Positions 16,151 through 24,457 of a DNA stretch of 64,000 nucleotides are shown in pieces. The DNA comes from CATOSK01 sp034423195. Lineage in GTDB: Bacteria > Chloroflexota > Dehalococcoidia > Lucifugimonadales > UBA3495. The notes under the pieces are model-generated. The model was not told the DNA's origin, ran no database searches, and saw nothing but the letters and a program-made list of their open reading frames with translations. The DNA lies in assembly GCA_034423195.1 (NCBI GenBank), contig DAOUIZ010000033.1:50480-114479 (forward strand). The letters are read 5' to 3'. A program made the translations under genes and the position numbers. Within the stretch, counting starts at the first letter, position 1. Every line of letters begins with the position of its first letter.

Positions 16151-17074
16151 CTAGCTGGTTGAGTACTTGATTCGGGGATTGACGATGGCGTAGGTGATGT
16201 CAACCAGCAGGTTGATCACCACAAAGAACACCCCCACCATGATCACCACACCCTGCACCACCGGATAGTCCCGCCCCTGCACCGCATCCAGGGCGAGCCG
16301 GCCGATGCCCGGCCAGGCGAACACTGCCTCGATAACCACCGAGCCGTTCATGAACCCCCCTAGGATAAGTCCCGAGTAAGTCAGAACGGGAATCATGGCG
16401 TTGCGCAAAGCGTGTTTCCAGATGACGGTCCGCTCGTGGAGCCCCTTCCCCCGGGCCATGGTGATGTAGTCGCTATCCAGCACGTCAAGCATACTGGATC
16501 GCGTTAGCCGCACCAGTCCGGCGATGACGAACCATCCCATGACGAACCCGGGCAGGACATAACTGGAAGGCCCGGATCTACCGGCCACCGGCAGCCATCC
16601 CAACAGGACCGAAAACAGGATCATCAGCATAATGGCAATCCAGAACTGAGGGCTGGATTGCCCTAAGAATGCGATAACTTTGGCGACTCTGTCTATCCAC
16701 GTGTCCCGGTACACGGCGCTTAGCACCCCAAGCGGCAGGGCCATCACCATGGCAATGCCCATGGCGACGGCGGCCAAGGAGAAAGTCGCCGGCAGCCGCT
16801 CCACCAGCAGCTTGGTTACCGGCTCCTTCAGAATCTTCGATTCCCCCAGGTCCCCCACCAGCAAGCCCTTGAAGAAAATCCAGTACTGGACATGCATGGG
16901 TTCGTTCAGGCCCAGCCGATCCCGCACCAACTGGATGGTCGCTTCGCTGGCATCGTCCGGGACAAACGCCTCCAGCGGGTCCCCGCTGGCCCGGGCCAAG
17001 ACAAACACCAGAACGGTGATGAACAGAATGTTGATCAGACCCTGCAGGATCCGTCCGGCGATGTAGCCGGTCAT
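16151..17074 (-). CDS. dppB: Peptide-type ABC transporter permease, DppB-like
   Basis: A 307-residue permease with the N-terminal helix GRILQGLINILFITVLVFVL, the periplasmic region containing LGLNEPMHVQYWIFFKGLL, the EAA loop SDYITMARGKGLHERTVIWK and the terminal NPRIKYSTS. GAAGGAAAGGGC precedes the ATG. It lies 177 bases after the binding-protein gene; that spacer holds no gene and may carry an mRNA processing or attenuating structure that lets the binding protein be made in excess. Confidence 0.95.
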   Translation of the reverse strand: MTGYIAGRILQGLINILFITVLVFVLARASGDPLEAFVPDDASEATIQLVRDRLGLNEPMHVQYWIFFKGLLVGDLGESKILKEPVTKLLVERLPATFSLAAVAMGIAMVMALPLGVLSAVYRDTWIDRVAKVIAFLGQSSPQFWIAIMLMILFSVLLGWLPVAGRSGPSSYVLPGFVMGWFVIAGLVRLTRSSMLDVLDSDYITMARGKGLHERTVIWKHALRNAMIPVLTYSGLILGGFMNGSVVIEAVFAWPGIGRLALDAVQGRDYPVVQGVVIMVGVFFVVINLLVDITYAIVNPRIKYSTS

Positions 17075-17251
17075 TGCCCTTTCCTTCGCCAGGCGTCCTC
17101 AACCGGCGGGCCGGCCGCGGACGGGCAGTTCACTTCAGACTTGCGTTGCGCCGCCGGAACAAGCCCCCGCCCGTGCCCGGTGGAGGCCTGTCCTGGATTG
17201 GCGGCGCCGTTGTTGCTTATGGTTATCTTCCGGTTACACGCGCTGCCCCGG

Positions 17252-19036
17252 CTAATGGGGCCGTGCGCTCCAGAAGTTGTGGGGGAAGGGGCGGCCGGTT
17301 ATGGGCGTCCACTCCTTCACCTTGTTGGAAATCCCGAACACCGCGTTGGCTGTTATCAGCGGAGCGTGCCGGAACTCCTGGGTCAGCACCCGGTTGTACT
17401 CGCGGATGAACTCTTCCTGCTTTTCCAGGTCGAACTCCGCGTTCGCCGCATCAAGCAACTCGTCGATGTGGGGCGTCGAGTCGCCCACCACCGGCCGAGC
17501 GCTGTTTTCGGAGTGGTACCACCCGTTCATCCACCGCAGGGTGGTGTAGCGGGAGTCGTTGCCCCGCACCACCAGCGGGTAGGGACGCTCCTCAGGCGTC
17601 GGGCTTTGCCCCCTGGTGCGCAGCGTACCGGACAGGTTGGTCCAGTCGTACACCTTCACCTCGCCCGTAATCCCAATCTCCCCCAGGTAGCCCAGCACCG
17701 CTTCCGCCAGGGTAGGCAGCCCCGGGAAGTCCGAGTCGTTCAGATAGGTCTCAATCTGGACCTCGAACCCGTCAGGGAAAGTGGACTCCGCCATCAACTG
17801 CTTGGCCCGGTCCGGGTCGTAAGGCTGGGGTTCCAGTGTCGGGTCGTAGCCGAAGGTGTTGGGGGCGGCCACGAAGTTGCCGATGGGGAAAGCCTCGCCC
17901 AGATACAGCCGGTCGGCGATGGTCTGCCGGTCAATGGATATGGCGATGGCCTCCCGAATCTTGGGGTCGTTGCACGGATGGCCGGGGGACCACTGGTACC
18001 AGCACCAAATCACGCTGACGGTGGTGGACGGTGCCGAGAAGACCTGCAGGTTGTTGTCCAGAATCTCTTGCTTGGAGGCAATGGACGCGCCGATGATGTC
18101 CGCCGCGCCCGTCTTGAGCAACGCCATGCGGGTCGCCAGCTCCGGGATCTCCAGGATGGTCACCGTCTGGAAGCCTGGGTCCTTGCGCCAGTGCTCCGTG
18201 TCGGCGGCGGTCATGGTGATGAACTGGTTAGGAATCCGGCTGTCAAACTCGTAGGGGCCCGTGCCTACCGGGTTCTCCCTGAAGGCTTCCTCGTCGGCCT
18301 CGATCTGCGCCTTGGAGTAGGTGAAGGAGCCGGAGGTTATCTCCGGGAAACTGCCCCAAAGCCAGGCCGTGGCCTCCGGCTTGTGCGTCTTGATGACGAA
18401 CTCGTGGTCGCTGGCGGCAGTCAGAGATTCGGTTCGGGTGGCCTTCTCCAACGCGGTGGTATTTCCCCCTCGCGGATCAAAGAAGGTCCGGTTCCAGCTG
18501 TAGGCCACGTCCTCGGCGGTCACGTCCGTGCCATCGTGGAACTTGACCCCTTCCCGGATCTTGAAGGTCCAGGTCAGTTGATCGTCGGAAAGCTCCCAGC
18601 TTTCCGCCAAACCCGGCACCAGCTTGTTGTCGAAGTCCAGATCAACCAGGAAGTCGAACATCTCTTCCATGTAGATGCTGGACTGGGGAACGGACAGAAG
18701 TCCAAGGTTGTCCGTACTCATGTTGACCAGGTCGTCGGCGGCAGCGATCAGCTCGCCGGAAGGGCCTTCTTCAACGGCTGACGGAGTCGGGACGGGCGTA
18801 GGAGTGGCAACAACCATCACCCGCTCAATCTTGGTCTCTCCGGCCACCTGGACCTCCTTGGTCACTTCCACCATCACCTCTTCCACCTTGGTTTCCACCC
18901 GGGTTTCCCCGGCGACCTGCACCTCCCTGGTCACTTCAATCTCGCGCTCAATGACCTCGGGCGCGGCGGCTGATTGGCAGGCCGCGATGAGGACGAGAGC
19001 AATAAGACAAGCCATGACGTAGGATACGGTTTTCAT
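17252..19036 (-). CDS. Peptide-type ABC transporter substrate-binding lipoprotein (SBP family 5)
   Basis: A 594-residue family 5 extracellular solute-binding protein and first gene of the complete importer. I chose ATG 19036 because AGGAAAGGGGG precedes it and it gives a clean lipoprotein signal: MKTVSYVMACLIALVLIAAC, with the lipidated Cys at 20. Then comes a charged linker (about residues 26-85) built from two units, VTREVQVAGETRVE and VTKEVQVAGETKIE, followed by ATPTPVPTP; such linkers are common in Chloroflexota lipoproteins. The SBP core includes WTFKIREGVKFHDGTDVTAE and a C-terminal WTPITGRPFPHNFW. The specific peptide or other ligand cannot be read from sequence. Confidence 0.95.
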   Translation of the reverse strand: MKTVSYVMACLIALVLIAACQSAAAPEVIEREIEVTREVQVAGETRVETKVEEVMVEVTKEVQVAGETKIERVMVVATPTPVPTPSAVEEGPSGELIAAADDLVNMSTDNLGLLSVPQSSIYMEEMFDFLVDLDFDNKLVPGLAESWELSDDQLTWTFKIREGVKFHDGTDVTAEDVAYSWNRTFFDPRGGNTTALEKATRTESLTAASDHEFVIKTHKPEATAWLWGSFPEITSGSFTYSKAQIEADEEAFRENPVGTGPYEFDSRIPNQFITMTAADTEHWRKDPGFQTVTILEIPELATRMALLKTGAADIIGASIASKQEILDNNLQVFSAPSTTVSVIWCWYQWSPGHPCNDPKIREAIAISIDRQTIADRLYLGEAFPIGNFVAAPNTFGYDPTLEPQPYDPDRAKQLMAESTFPDGFEVQIETYLNDSDFPGLPTLAEAVLGYLGEIGITGEVKVYDWTNLSGTLRTRGQSPTPEERPYPLVVRGNDSRYTTLRWMNGWYHSENSARPVVGDSTPHIDELLDAANAEFDLEKQEEFIREYNRVLTQEFRHAPLITANAVFGISNKVKEWTPITGRPFPHNFWSARPH

Positions 19037-19090
19037 GTTTCCCCCTTTCCTGAGAGCAAATGAGCCAGAAGTAGGTTTCCCTTCACATAA

Positions 19091-19106
19091 CAGCGGATAT
19101 CCGCTG
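19091..19106. promoter_or_regulatory. Perfect 16-bp palindrome, possible operator
   Basis: CAGCGGATATCCGCTG is a perfect palindrome about 55 bases before the binding-protein start. Its size and place suit a dimeric repressor site controlling the peptide transporter, but no regulator gene lies beside it. Confidence 0.4.
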
Positions 19107-19280
19107 GGAATGACAGCTTTGATTGTTAAACCCATTCACCGGGACTGCCGTAATCGTTAAGTTAATATGCGTTGCGGGCGATATACATTCCATTACGGCC
19201 CTGAACGAGTTTGGATGTTAATGTTTTCGACGCACCTTGTCAACCGAACATAAGCGCCCTGAACCTGGCTCCCCGCGGGA

Positions 19281-19309
19281 TTCAACCCCGGTGGGCTGTG
19301 TGGTAGACT
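19281..19309 (+). promoter_or_regulatory. Candidate promoter of the amidohydrolase operon
   Basis: TTCAAC, 17 bases, TAGACT, about 55 bases before the ATG at 19365. Good spacing, moderate box quality. Confidence 0.4.
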
Positions 19310-19364
19310 GCCCACGATTGTTGGAACAAATCTCGCGGAAAAATCCGTTGGGGGATACAGGCCC

Positions 19365-20198
19365 ATGATCATTGATACCCACACCCACGTAGTCAGCAGC
19401 GACAAGACCGCCCATCCCCTGCACCCCAACGCCAGCGGGTGGTCCACCGAGGTAAGCAACAACGTAGAGGACCTGATAAAGGAGATGGACGCCGCCGGGG
19501 TCGAGTGCGCGACCCTGGTGCAGCCCAACGGCACCTACGGCCTGGACAACACCTACCAGTGCGACAGCGCGAAGCTGTATTCCCCGCGTACCGTGTCGGT
19601 CGGAATCCTGGACCCTGCCGCCCCCGACGGCGCAGACAAGCTTTCCTACTGGGTCAATGAACACGGCATGAAAGGTGTCCGCCTCCAGAGCCGGGCCGAA
19701 CCCGACGACCCCAGCTGCGACGCCTTCTGGGCCCGTGCCGAAAGCCTGAACGTCCCCATCTCCATCGGTGGCGGAGGGACCCCCGACAAGGTCAACCGGA
19801 TGCGGAACATCGGGGCGCGGCATCCCAATGTGCGGTTCGCACCCGACCACTTCGCGGGTTGGAGCGGCGCCGAGGACAAGGCGGCCATGACCGTGGCCCT
19901 GGAAGCCCTGGCCCAGCTTCCCAATGCCTGCCTGCGGATATCCAGCACCAGCCTTGGCCCCTACGCCAACCTGGGCGATGGTGATAAAGACCTCTTCCGC
20001 CGGGTGATTGAAGCCTTCACCGCGAAACGCATGATGTGGGGCTCCAACTTTCCTTCATCCCGCCAGGGCGGCTACATCGGCCAGGTGGAGCTGGGCAAGA
20101 CGGCCCTGCCCTGGCTTTCCGCGGAAGACCTGGACTGGATGATGGGTGGTGCGGCTCATACCTTCTGGCCCATGCTCCAGGCGCCAACCACCGGCTGA
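19365..20198 (+). CDS. Amidohydrolase family (amidohydrolase 2) protein
   Basis: A 277-residue TIM-barrel metal hydrolase of the amidohydrolase-2 type, a group that includes lactonases and decarboxylases. The N-terminal metal pair is DTHTHVV (His6, His8). Further candidate ligands are NVRFAPDHFAGW and, at the barrel end, MWGSNFPSS, where some members have Asp in place of Asn. It has no signal peptide. GGGGGATACAGG precedes the start. It is followed 36 bases later by an MmgE/PrpD gene, so the pair may process a common carboxylic substrate, which is not identifiable here. Confidence 0.88.
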   Translation: MIIDTHTHVVSSDKTAHPLHPNASGWSTEVSNNVEDLIKEMDAAGVECATLVQPNGTYGLDNTYQCDSAKLYSPRTVSVGILDPAAPDGADKLSYWVNEHGMKGVRLQSRAEPDDPSCDAFWARAESLNVPISIGGGGTPDKVNRMRNIGARHPNVRFAPDHFAGWSGAEDKAAMTVALEALAQLPNACLRISSTSLGPYANLGDGDKDLFRRVIEAFTAKRMMWGSNFPSSRQGGYIGQVELGKTALPWLSAEDLDWMMGGAAHTFWPMLQAPTTG

Positions 20199-20234
20199 CT
20201 CCCGCACCCCAATACCGTTCCTGGAGGTCTAACC

Positions 20235-21608
20235 ATGGCTGTTCAGGGCGCAACCCAGACCATAATCGACTGGATTTTCTCCACGGGTTTCGACGACATG
20301 CCCGCCGGGATACGGCGGCAGGCGGTGCTGGCCCTCTACGACGGCGTGGGCGCCAACTTGGCTTGCTCCCTGCTTCCCGTGGCCCATCGGACGGTCGACT
20401 TCATCAAGCTGGTGGGCGGCCCTCCGGACTGCACCGTCATCGGATTTCCCGACCGTTCCTCCGTACTCAACGCCGCCCAGGTCAATGGCACCCTTGGCCA
20501 CGCCGACGAAGTGGATGCCATTGAAAGCGACGGGCTGGGCGCTCACGTTCTGGCCGCCAATCTGGGCGCCTGCCTGAGCGCGGGCCAGTACGCCGGCGCA
20601 TCGGGGAAGGAAGTGCTGCGGGGGCTGGTGCTGGGGTTCGAGTTGACCAAACGGGTCCACCGGGTCGCCGCGGTAGCCCAGGACCGGTCGGTGCTCACCG
20701 CCGGTTCCTCGGCCACCTTGATTGACGCCGGCAACACCATGGGAGCAACCGCCGCCGCCGGTGTTCCCCTGGGGCTGACTCCGGACCAGATGGATATAGC
20801 CTTCGGAATGGCCGCCGCCATGGCCAGCGGAATCACCCCCTTCGCCCGCGAGTCTGAACACATGCTCAAGTCCTTTGTCCGGGGAGGCCTGGGCGCCCGG
20901 AACGGCGTCGCCGCCGCCCTGATGGCCAGGGCCGGCTACGATGGCCCCCGGGGAATCTTCGAAGGAAGCAACGGTTTCTTCCACAGCCGCCTTGGTGTCG
21001 AAGACCCCGGCCCTGAGTTCGTGGAAGACCGGCACACCATCCAGGACGTGGTCTTCAAGCGGGTCTCCGCCGGCGGACCCAACCAGGCCCCCCGTCAGGG
21101 TGTGGTGGAAATAATGGCCGAGAACGGGCTGACCGCCGGGGACATCGGTCGCATCACCATCGAGGTCCCGCCCATCGGCTTCACCACCATCACCGAGGTA
21201 CATCACCCCTCCATCGAGGGCAAGGATGTCATCGCCATCGGCGCCGTTTACGGCGGGACCGGGTTCCTGGCGGCCCACAATCCGAAGTATGGCCGGAGCA
21301 ACGAGGTCCTCGCCATGCGCGACCGGATCGAAATTCTGCCCCGGGAGGAATGGGCCGGCGAAGGGCGTTTCCGGTCCATGGTCACCATCGAGACTTCTGA
21401 CGGCAGGAAATTCTCCCGGGAAAGCGCCTACCGGCCCATGTCCGAGGACGACCTGGACGCCAAGTTCGCCGACCTGGTGGGTATGCGGGCGGGAGAGGAC
21501 CGGGCCCGGGAACTGGCTGAGGCGCTGAAGGGACTGGAAGGCGCCCCCAACGTGTCGGATGTAATGTCCCTGCTGGAACTGCCCGGAGCCCGCATCGAAG
21601 ACTACTGA
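20235..21608 (+). CDS. MmgE/PrpD family protein, copy 1
   Basis: A 457-residue MmgE/PrpD protein. Characterised relatives are 2-methylcitrate dehydratase, cis-aconitate decarboxylase and iminodisuccinate epimerase, so the exact reaction is open. Family features: an all-helical domain with NGTLGHADEVDAIESDGLGA (about residues 78-97) and LKSFVRGGLGARNGVAAALM (about 213-232), then a mixed domain with GITIEVPPIGF-like strand residues and HHPSIEGKDVIAIGAVYGG. CTGGAGGTC precedes the ATG. It sits between an amidohydrolase and a DUF1800 gene; it is a distant paralogue of the gene at 46744. No methylcitrate synthase or lyase genes lie nearby, which argues against a standard methylcitrate cycle role. 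Confidence 0.92.
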   Translation: MAVQGATQTIIDWIFSTGFDDMPAGIRRQAVLALYDGVGANLACSLLPVAHRTVDFIKLVGGPPDCTVIGFPDRSSVLNAAQVNGTLGHADEVDAIESDGLGAHVLAANLGACLSAGQYAGASGKEVLRGLVLGFELTKRVHRVAAVAQDRSVLTAGSSATLIDAGNTMGATAAAGVPLGLTPDQMDIAFGMAAAMASGITPFARESEHMLKSFVRGGLGARNGVAAALMARAGYDGPRGIFEGSNGFFHSRLGVEDPGPEFVEDRHTIQDVVFKRVSAGGPNQAPRQGVVEIMAENGLTAGDIGRITIEVPPIGFTTITEVHHPSIEGKDVIAIGAVYGGTGFLAAHNPKYGRSNEVLAMRDRIEILPREEWAGEGRFRSMVTIETSDGRKFSRESAYRPMSEDDLDAKFADLVGMRAGEDRARELAEALKGLEGAPNVSDVMSLLELPGARIEDY

Positions 21609-21667
21609 ACACTACTAGAGAAGACTACCAGCCAAGCTGCGGAGACAACGCCATCGGAGGTGAGCCC

Positions 21668-23074
21668 ATGTCCGATTCCCACGATCTGGCCCTCATTGCC
21701 CACCTCATGCGCCGGGCCGGGTTCGGCGCCAACCGCGACCGTCTGGAGGAGTACGCCGCCAGGGGGTACGAGGCCACCTTGTCGGAGTTGCTCCATCCCG
21801 AAACTGCGCCACCTTTTGATGACGACCTCGCCTACCGGTATTACCCCTATTTCCGTATCGGGACGGCGATACCCACCCAGCAGAGCCACTGGATGCTGCG
21901 CATGATCGGCACCCCCCGGCCCCTGGAAGAAAAGATGACCCTGTTCTGGCATCATCTCTTCGCCACCGGCTTCGCCAAAGTGGACAACGCCCCCGAGATG
22001 CACCAGCAGATCGGCACATTCCGCAATCACGGCATGGACAACTTCCGTACCCTCCTGGTCGAGCTCTCCAAGGACCCGGCGATGATCTTCTGGTTGGACA
22101 ACTGCGAGAGCCACAAGGATGCCCCCAACGAAAACTATGGGCGGGAACTGCTGGAGCTGTTCTCCATGGGGGTGGGCAACTATACCGAAGACGACGTCAA
22201 GGAATGCGCCCGGGCCTTCACCGGCTGGACCATCATGCCCGGCATTCCCCGCTATCCTTGGGGCGAGTTCCTGCGGGAGTTCGAGTACCGCCCGGATGAC
22301 CACGACGATTCGGAAAAGACCTTCCTGGGACACCTGGGACGGTTCAACGGCGAGGACATCATAGATATCATCTGCCGCCAGCCAGCCGCGGGACGCTTCA
22401 TATCCCGGCACCTGTACAATTTCTTCGTCGCCGAGGAGCCGCAGGTGCCTGCCTGGCCAACGACACCGCCGCAGGACCCGGAAGCCATCGAACTGCTGTC
22501 GGAAGTGTACTTCCGCTCCAACTACGACATCCGGTCCATGCTGGCGGCGCTGTTCCAATCCGACTTCTTCAAGGCGGCCCGCTACACCAAGGTGAAGAGT
22601 CCGGCCGAACTGGTGGCCGGAGTGATGCGGCTGGTGGATGACTACACCACGCCCAAACCCCGCATCCACGAAATCTCCGCCGCCTGCAACTTCATGGGCC
22701 AGGAACTCCTCAACCCACCCACCGTTGAGGGATGGCACACCGGCAGGGAATGGATCGACAGCGGCGCCCTGGTGGAACGCATCAACTTCGCCTCGGACCA
22801 GGTCGGTGACCTGTCCAAGCCCGGGGTGCAGCGCATCGTCCAGCGCCTGTCCGCCGGCGGGTTGGCATTGACCCCGGAGCAGATGGTCGACGGCTGCCTC
22901 GACCTGGCCGGGCCGGTGGTCGTCTCCGAGTCCCGCCGCCAGGAACTGGTCGACGCCGTAGCCCTGGCCGGACCGGCATCCTGCGCCACCCCGGAGGACA
23001 TGGAGGCCTTCGCTCGCCGGGTCGCCCGTCTCCTCCAGCTCATCGTGTCCTCCCGGGAATACCAGATGGTATAG
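21668..23074 (+). CDS. DUF1800 domain-containing protein (module B)
   Basis: A 468-residue DUF1800 protein with the same ordered signatures as its paralogues: LIAHLMRRAGFGANRDRLEE, LFWHHLFATGFAKV, MIFWLDNCESHKDAPNENYG, ELLELFSMGVGNYTEDDVKE, RAFTGWTI, RQPAAGRFISRHLYNFFVAE and PPTVEGWHTGREWID. No signal peptide. GGAGGTGAGCCC precedes the ATG. It is closest in the central region to the module A copy (both have HDDxEKxFLG). It is followed 42 bases later by an NHL gene; this module has no DUF1501 gene of its own. Confidence 0.93.
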   Translation: MSDSHDLALIAHLMRRAGFGANRDRLEEYAARGYEATLSELLHPETAPPFDDDLAYRYYPYFRIGTAIPTQQSHWMLRMIGTPRPLEEKMTLFWHHLFATGFAKVDNAPEMHQQIGTFRNHGMDNFRTLLVELSKDPAMIFWLDNCESHKDAPNENYGRELLELFSMGVGNYTEDDVKECARAFTGWTIMPGIPRYPWGEFLREFEYRPDDHDDSEKTFLGHLGRFNGEDIIDIICRQPAAGRFISRHLYNFFVAEEPQVPAWPTTPPQDPEAIELLSEVYFRSNYDIRSMLAALFQSDFFKAARYTKVKSPAELVAGVMRLVDDYTTPKPRIHEISAACNFMGQELLNPPTVEGWHTGREWIDSGALVERINFASDQVGDLSKPGVQRIVQRLSAGGLALTPEQMVDGCLDLAGPVVVSESRRQELVDAVALAGPASCATPEDMEAFARRVARLLQLIVSSREYQMV

Positions 23075-23116
23075 GCATCCGATTTCCATTTCCCAATCTT
23101 GCCGGAGGCAGTCAGC

Positions 23117-24100
23117 ATGGCCACACACGGAGTGACCAACACCAGGGTTGAGTACATCAAGACCATCGGCAACGCCGCCGCCCTGGGCCAGATCGGGTTC
23201 AGGAACCCGGTGGATGTCGCGCCTGCCCGGGGAGACCTGATATACGTCCTCAGCCATGCCGCTGAAAACAACGGTGGCAACAAGCGGATCGCCAAGTGTA
23301 CATTGGACGAAGAGGACTTCCTCACCGAGTTCGGTTCCTTCGGGGAAGAGCCGGGCCAGTTCACCTGGCCCAATTCGCTGGCTGCCGACAGCGCCGGCAA
23401 CGTCTATGTCACCGACGAATGGCTCAATCGCGTAACGGTCTTCGACCCCGATGGCAACTACCTGGCCCATTGGGGCGAGGAAGGATCCGGCCCTGGCCGG
23501 CTCAACCGCCCCGCCGGAATCGCCTTCGACGCAGATGACAACCTTTTCCTGGCCGACAGCTTCAACCACCGCATACAGAAGTTCACCAGGGAAGGCAACC
23601 CTCTGGGCCAATGGGGATCAGGGGGTTCGGAGCCAGGACAGCTGGACACACCCTGGGGCATTTGCCTCGATGCCGCCGGTATGGTCTACGTCGCCGACTG
23701 GCGGAACGACCGCATCCAGAAGTTCACCCCGGACGGCCGGTTCCTGTTGTCCATCGGAGGGACCGGTGCCGAAACCGGCCGGTTCAACCGCCCCAGCGGT
23801 GTCGCGGTGGACCGGGATGGCTGCATCTACGTGTGTGACTGGGGCAACGACCGCGTGCAGATATTCAATGAAAGCGGGGAGTTCATCGCTGAATTGCTGG
23901 GCGACGCGACCATGTCCAAGTGGGGCGAGCAGCGGCTGTCATCCAACCCCGAAAACATGCTGGGGCAACGGGAGCAGGTCCGCAGCCTGGAGCCGGAGAA
24001 AAAGTTCGTGCAGCCGGTATCCGTCAAAATCGACCGGGAAGGCCGGTTGATAGTGGCCGATTCCGCCCGCCACCGCCTCCAGATCTACCGCCGCACCTGA
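23117..24100 (+). CDS. NHL-repeat beta-propeller protein (module B)
   Basis: A 327-residue NHL propeller. Repeats are visible as NVYVTDEWLNRVTVFDPDGN, NLFLADSFNHRIQKFTREGN, MVYVADWRNDRIQKFTPDGR and CIYVCDWGNDRVQIFNESGE, about 47-50 residues apart. The shared insertion before the last blade is present as GDATMSKWGEQRLSSNPEN. I chose ATG 23117 because GGAGG lies 8 bases upstream; an upstream TTG at 23099 has no site. No signal peptide. It follows DUF1800 closely, and probably ends the plus-strand operon that began with the amidohydrolase. Confidence 0.92.
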   Translation: MATHGVTNTRVEYIKTIGNAAALGQIGFRNPVDVAPARGDLIYVLSHAAENNGGNKRIAKCTLDEEDFLTEFGSFGEEPGQFTWPNSLAADSAGNVYVTDEWLNRVTVFDPDGNYLAHWGEEGSGPGRLNRPAGIAFDADDNLFLADSFNHRIQKFTREGNPLGQWGSGGSEPGQLDTPWGICLDAAGMVYVADWRNDRIQKFTPDGRFLLSIGGTGAETGRFNRPSGVAVDRDGCIYVCDWGNDRVQIFNESGEFIAELLGDATMSKWGEQRLSSNPENMLGQREQVRSLEPEKKFVQPVSVKIDREGRLIVADSARHRLQIYRRT

Positions 24101-24336
24101 CTTGATGGCGGCTCACCGCCCAGCCTCGAGCTTCGATTGCCTTCCGTAACTTCACCGTTAGGTTGTGCCAAAAACCCGCAGCCGGGCGTTGCGGGTAGCC
24201 CTCTCCCGAATGATGGAGTGCCATTCGCGACGATTCACGGCTCATGTTGCCCGGTTTGAGTGCTGGGTAACAGCCTGGGAGCGGCCGGATTCGTTGCAAT
24301 CTTGGGCAATATCCCTTCCCTTGAAGGCAGTATTTA
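24101..24336. other. Intergenic region between modules B and C
   Basis: No gene is visible. Together with the promoter and leader that follow it makes a 357-base gap separating the module B operon from the module C/D operon. Confidence 0.6.
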
Positions 24337-24364
24337 TTGACATTTTTGCCCGAGAATTATAAGT
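24337..24364 (+). promoter_or_regulatory. Candidate sigma-70-type promoter of module C/D
   Basis: A perfect TTGACA (24337-24342), 16 bases, then TATAAG (24359-24364), in an AT-rich island. It lies about 95 bases before the DUF1800 start and would drive the four-gene unit to 29901. Confidence 0.65.
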
Positions 24365-24457
24365 TATCCCCGTCTGAAAGCTCGCTAATTAGGCGAGTCG
24401 GGTGAGTGCCAATTTGACGCACAGCTACCTGAAATATCTTAATAAGGAGTTCGAGGC
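24365..24457 (+). promoter_or_regulatory. Structured 5' leader of module C/D
   Basis: The leader can fold as a nested hairpin: CCCG (24369-24372) with CGGG (24399-24402), enclosing CTCGC (24381-24385) with GCGAG (24393-24397). A clear AAGGAG site follows before the ATG. I did not recognise it as a known riboswitch class. Confidence 0.4.

Larger units (their letters stand above)
19037..19364. other. Divergent control region between transporter and amidohydrolase operons
   Basis: A 328-base region without a gene, locally AT-rich around 19150-19200. It holds the palindrome at 19091-19106 and a candidate plus-strand promoter at 19281-19309, so it must direct transcription both ways. Confidence 0.65.

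Noticed and set aside
24365..24457. Known riboswitch in the module C/D leader
   Set aside because: I compared it by eye with conserved cores of TPP, cobalamin, SAM, c-di-GMP-I, preQ1 and ZTP classes and saw none of their signature segments.
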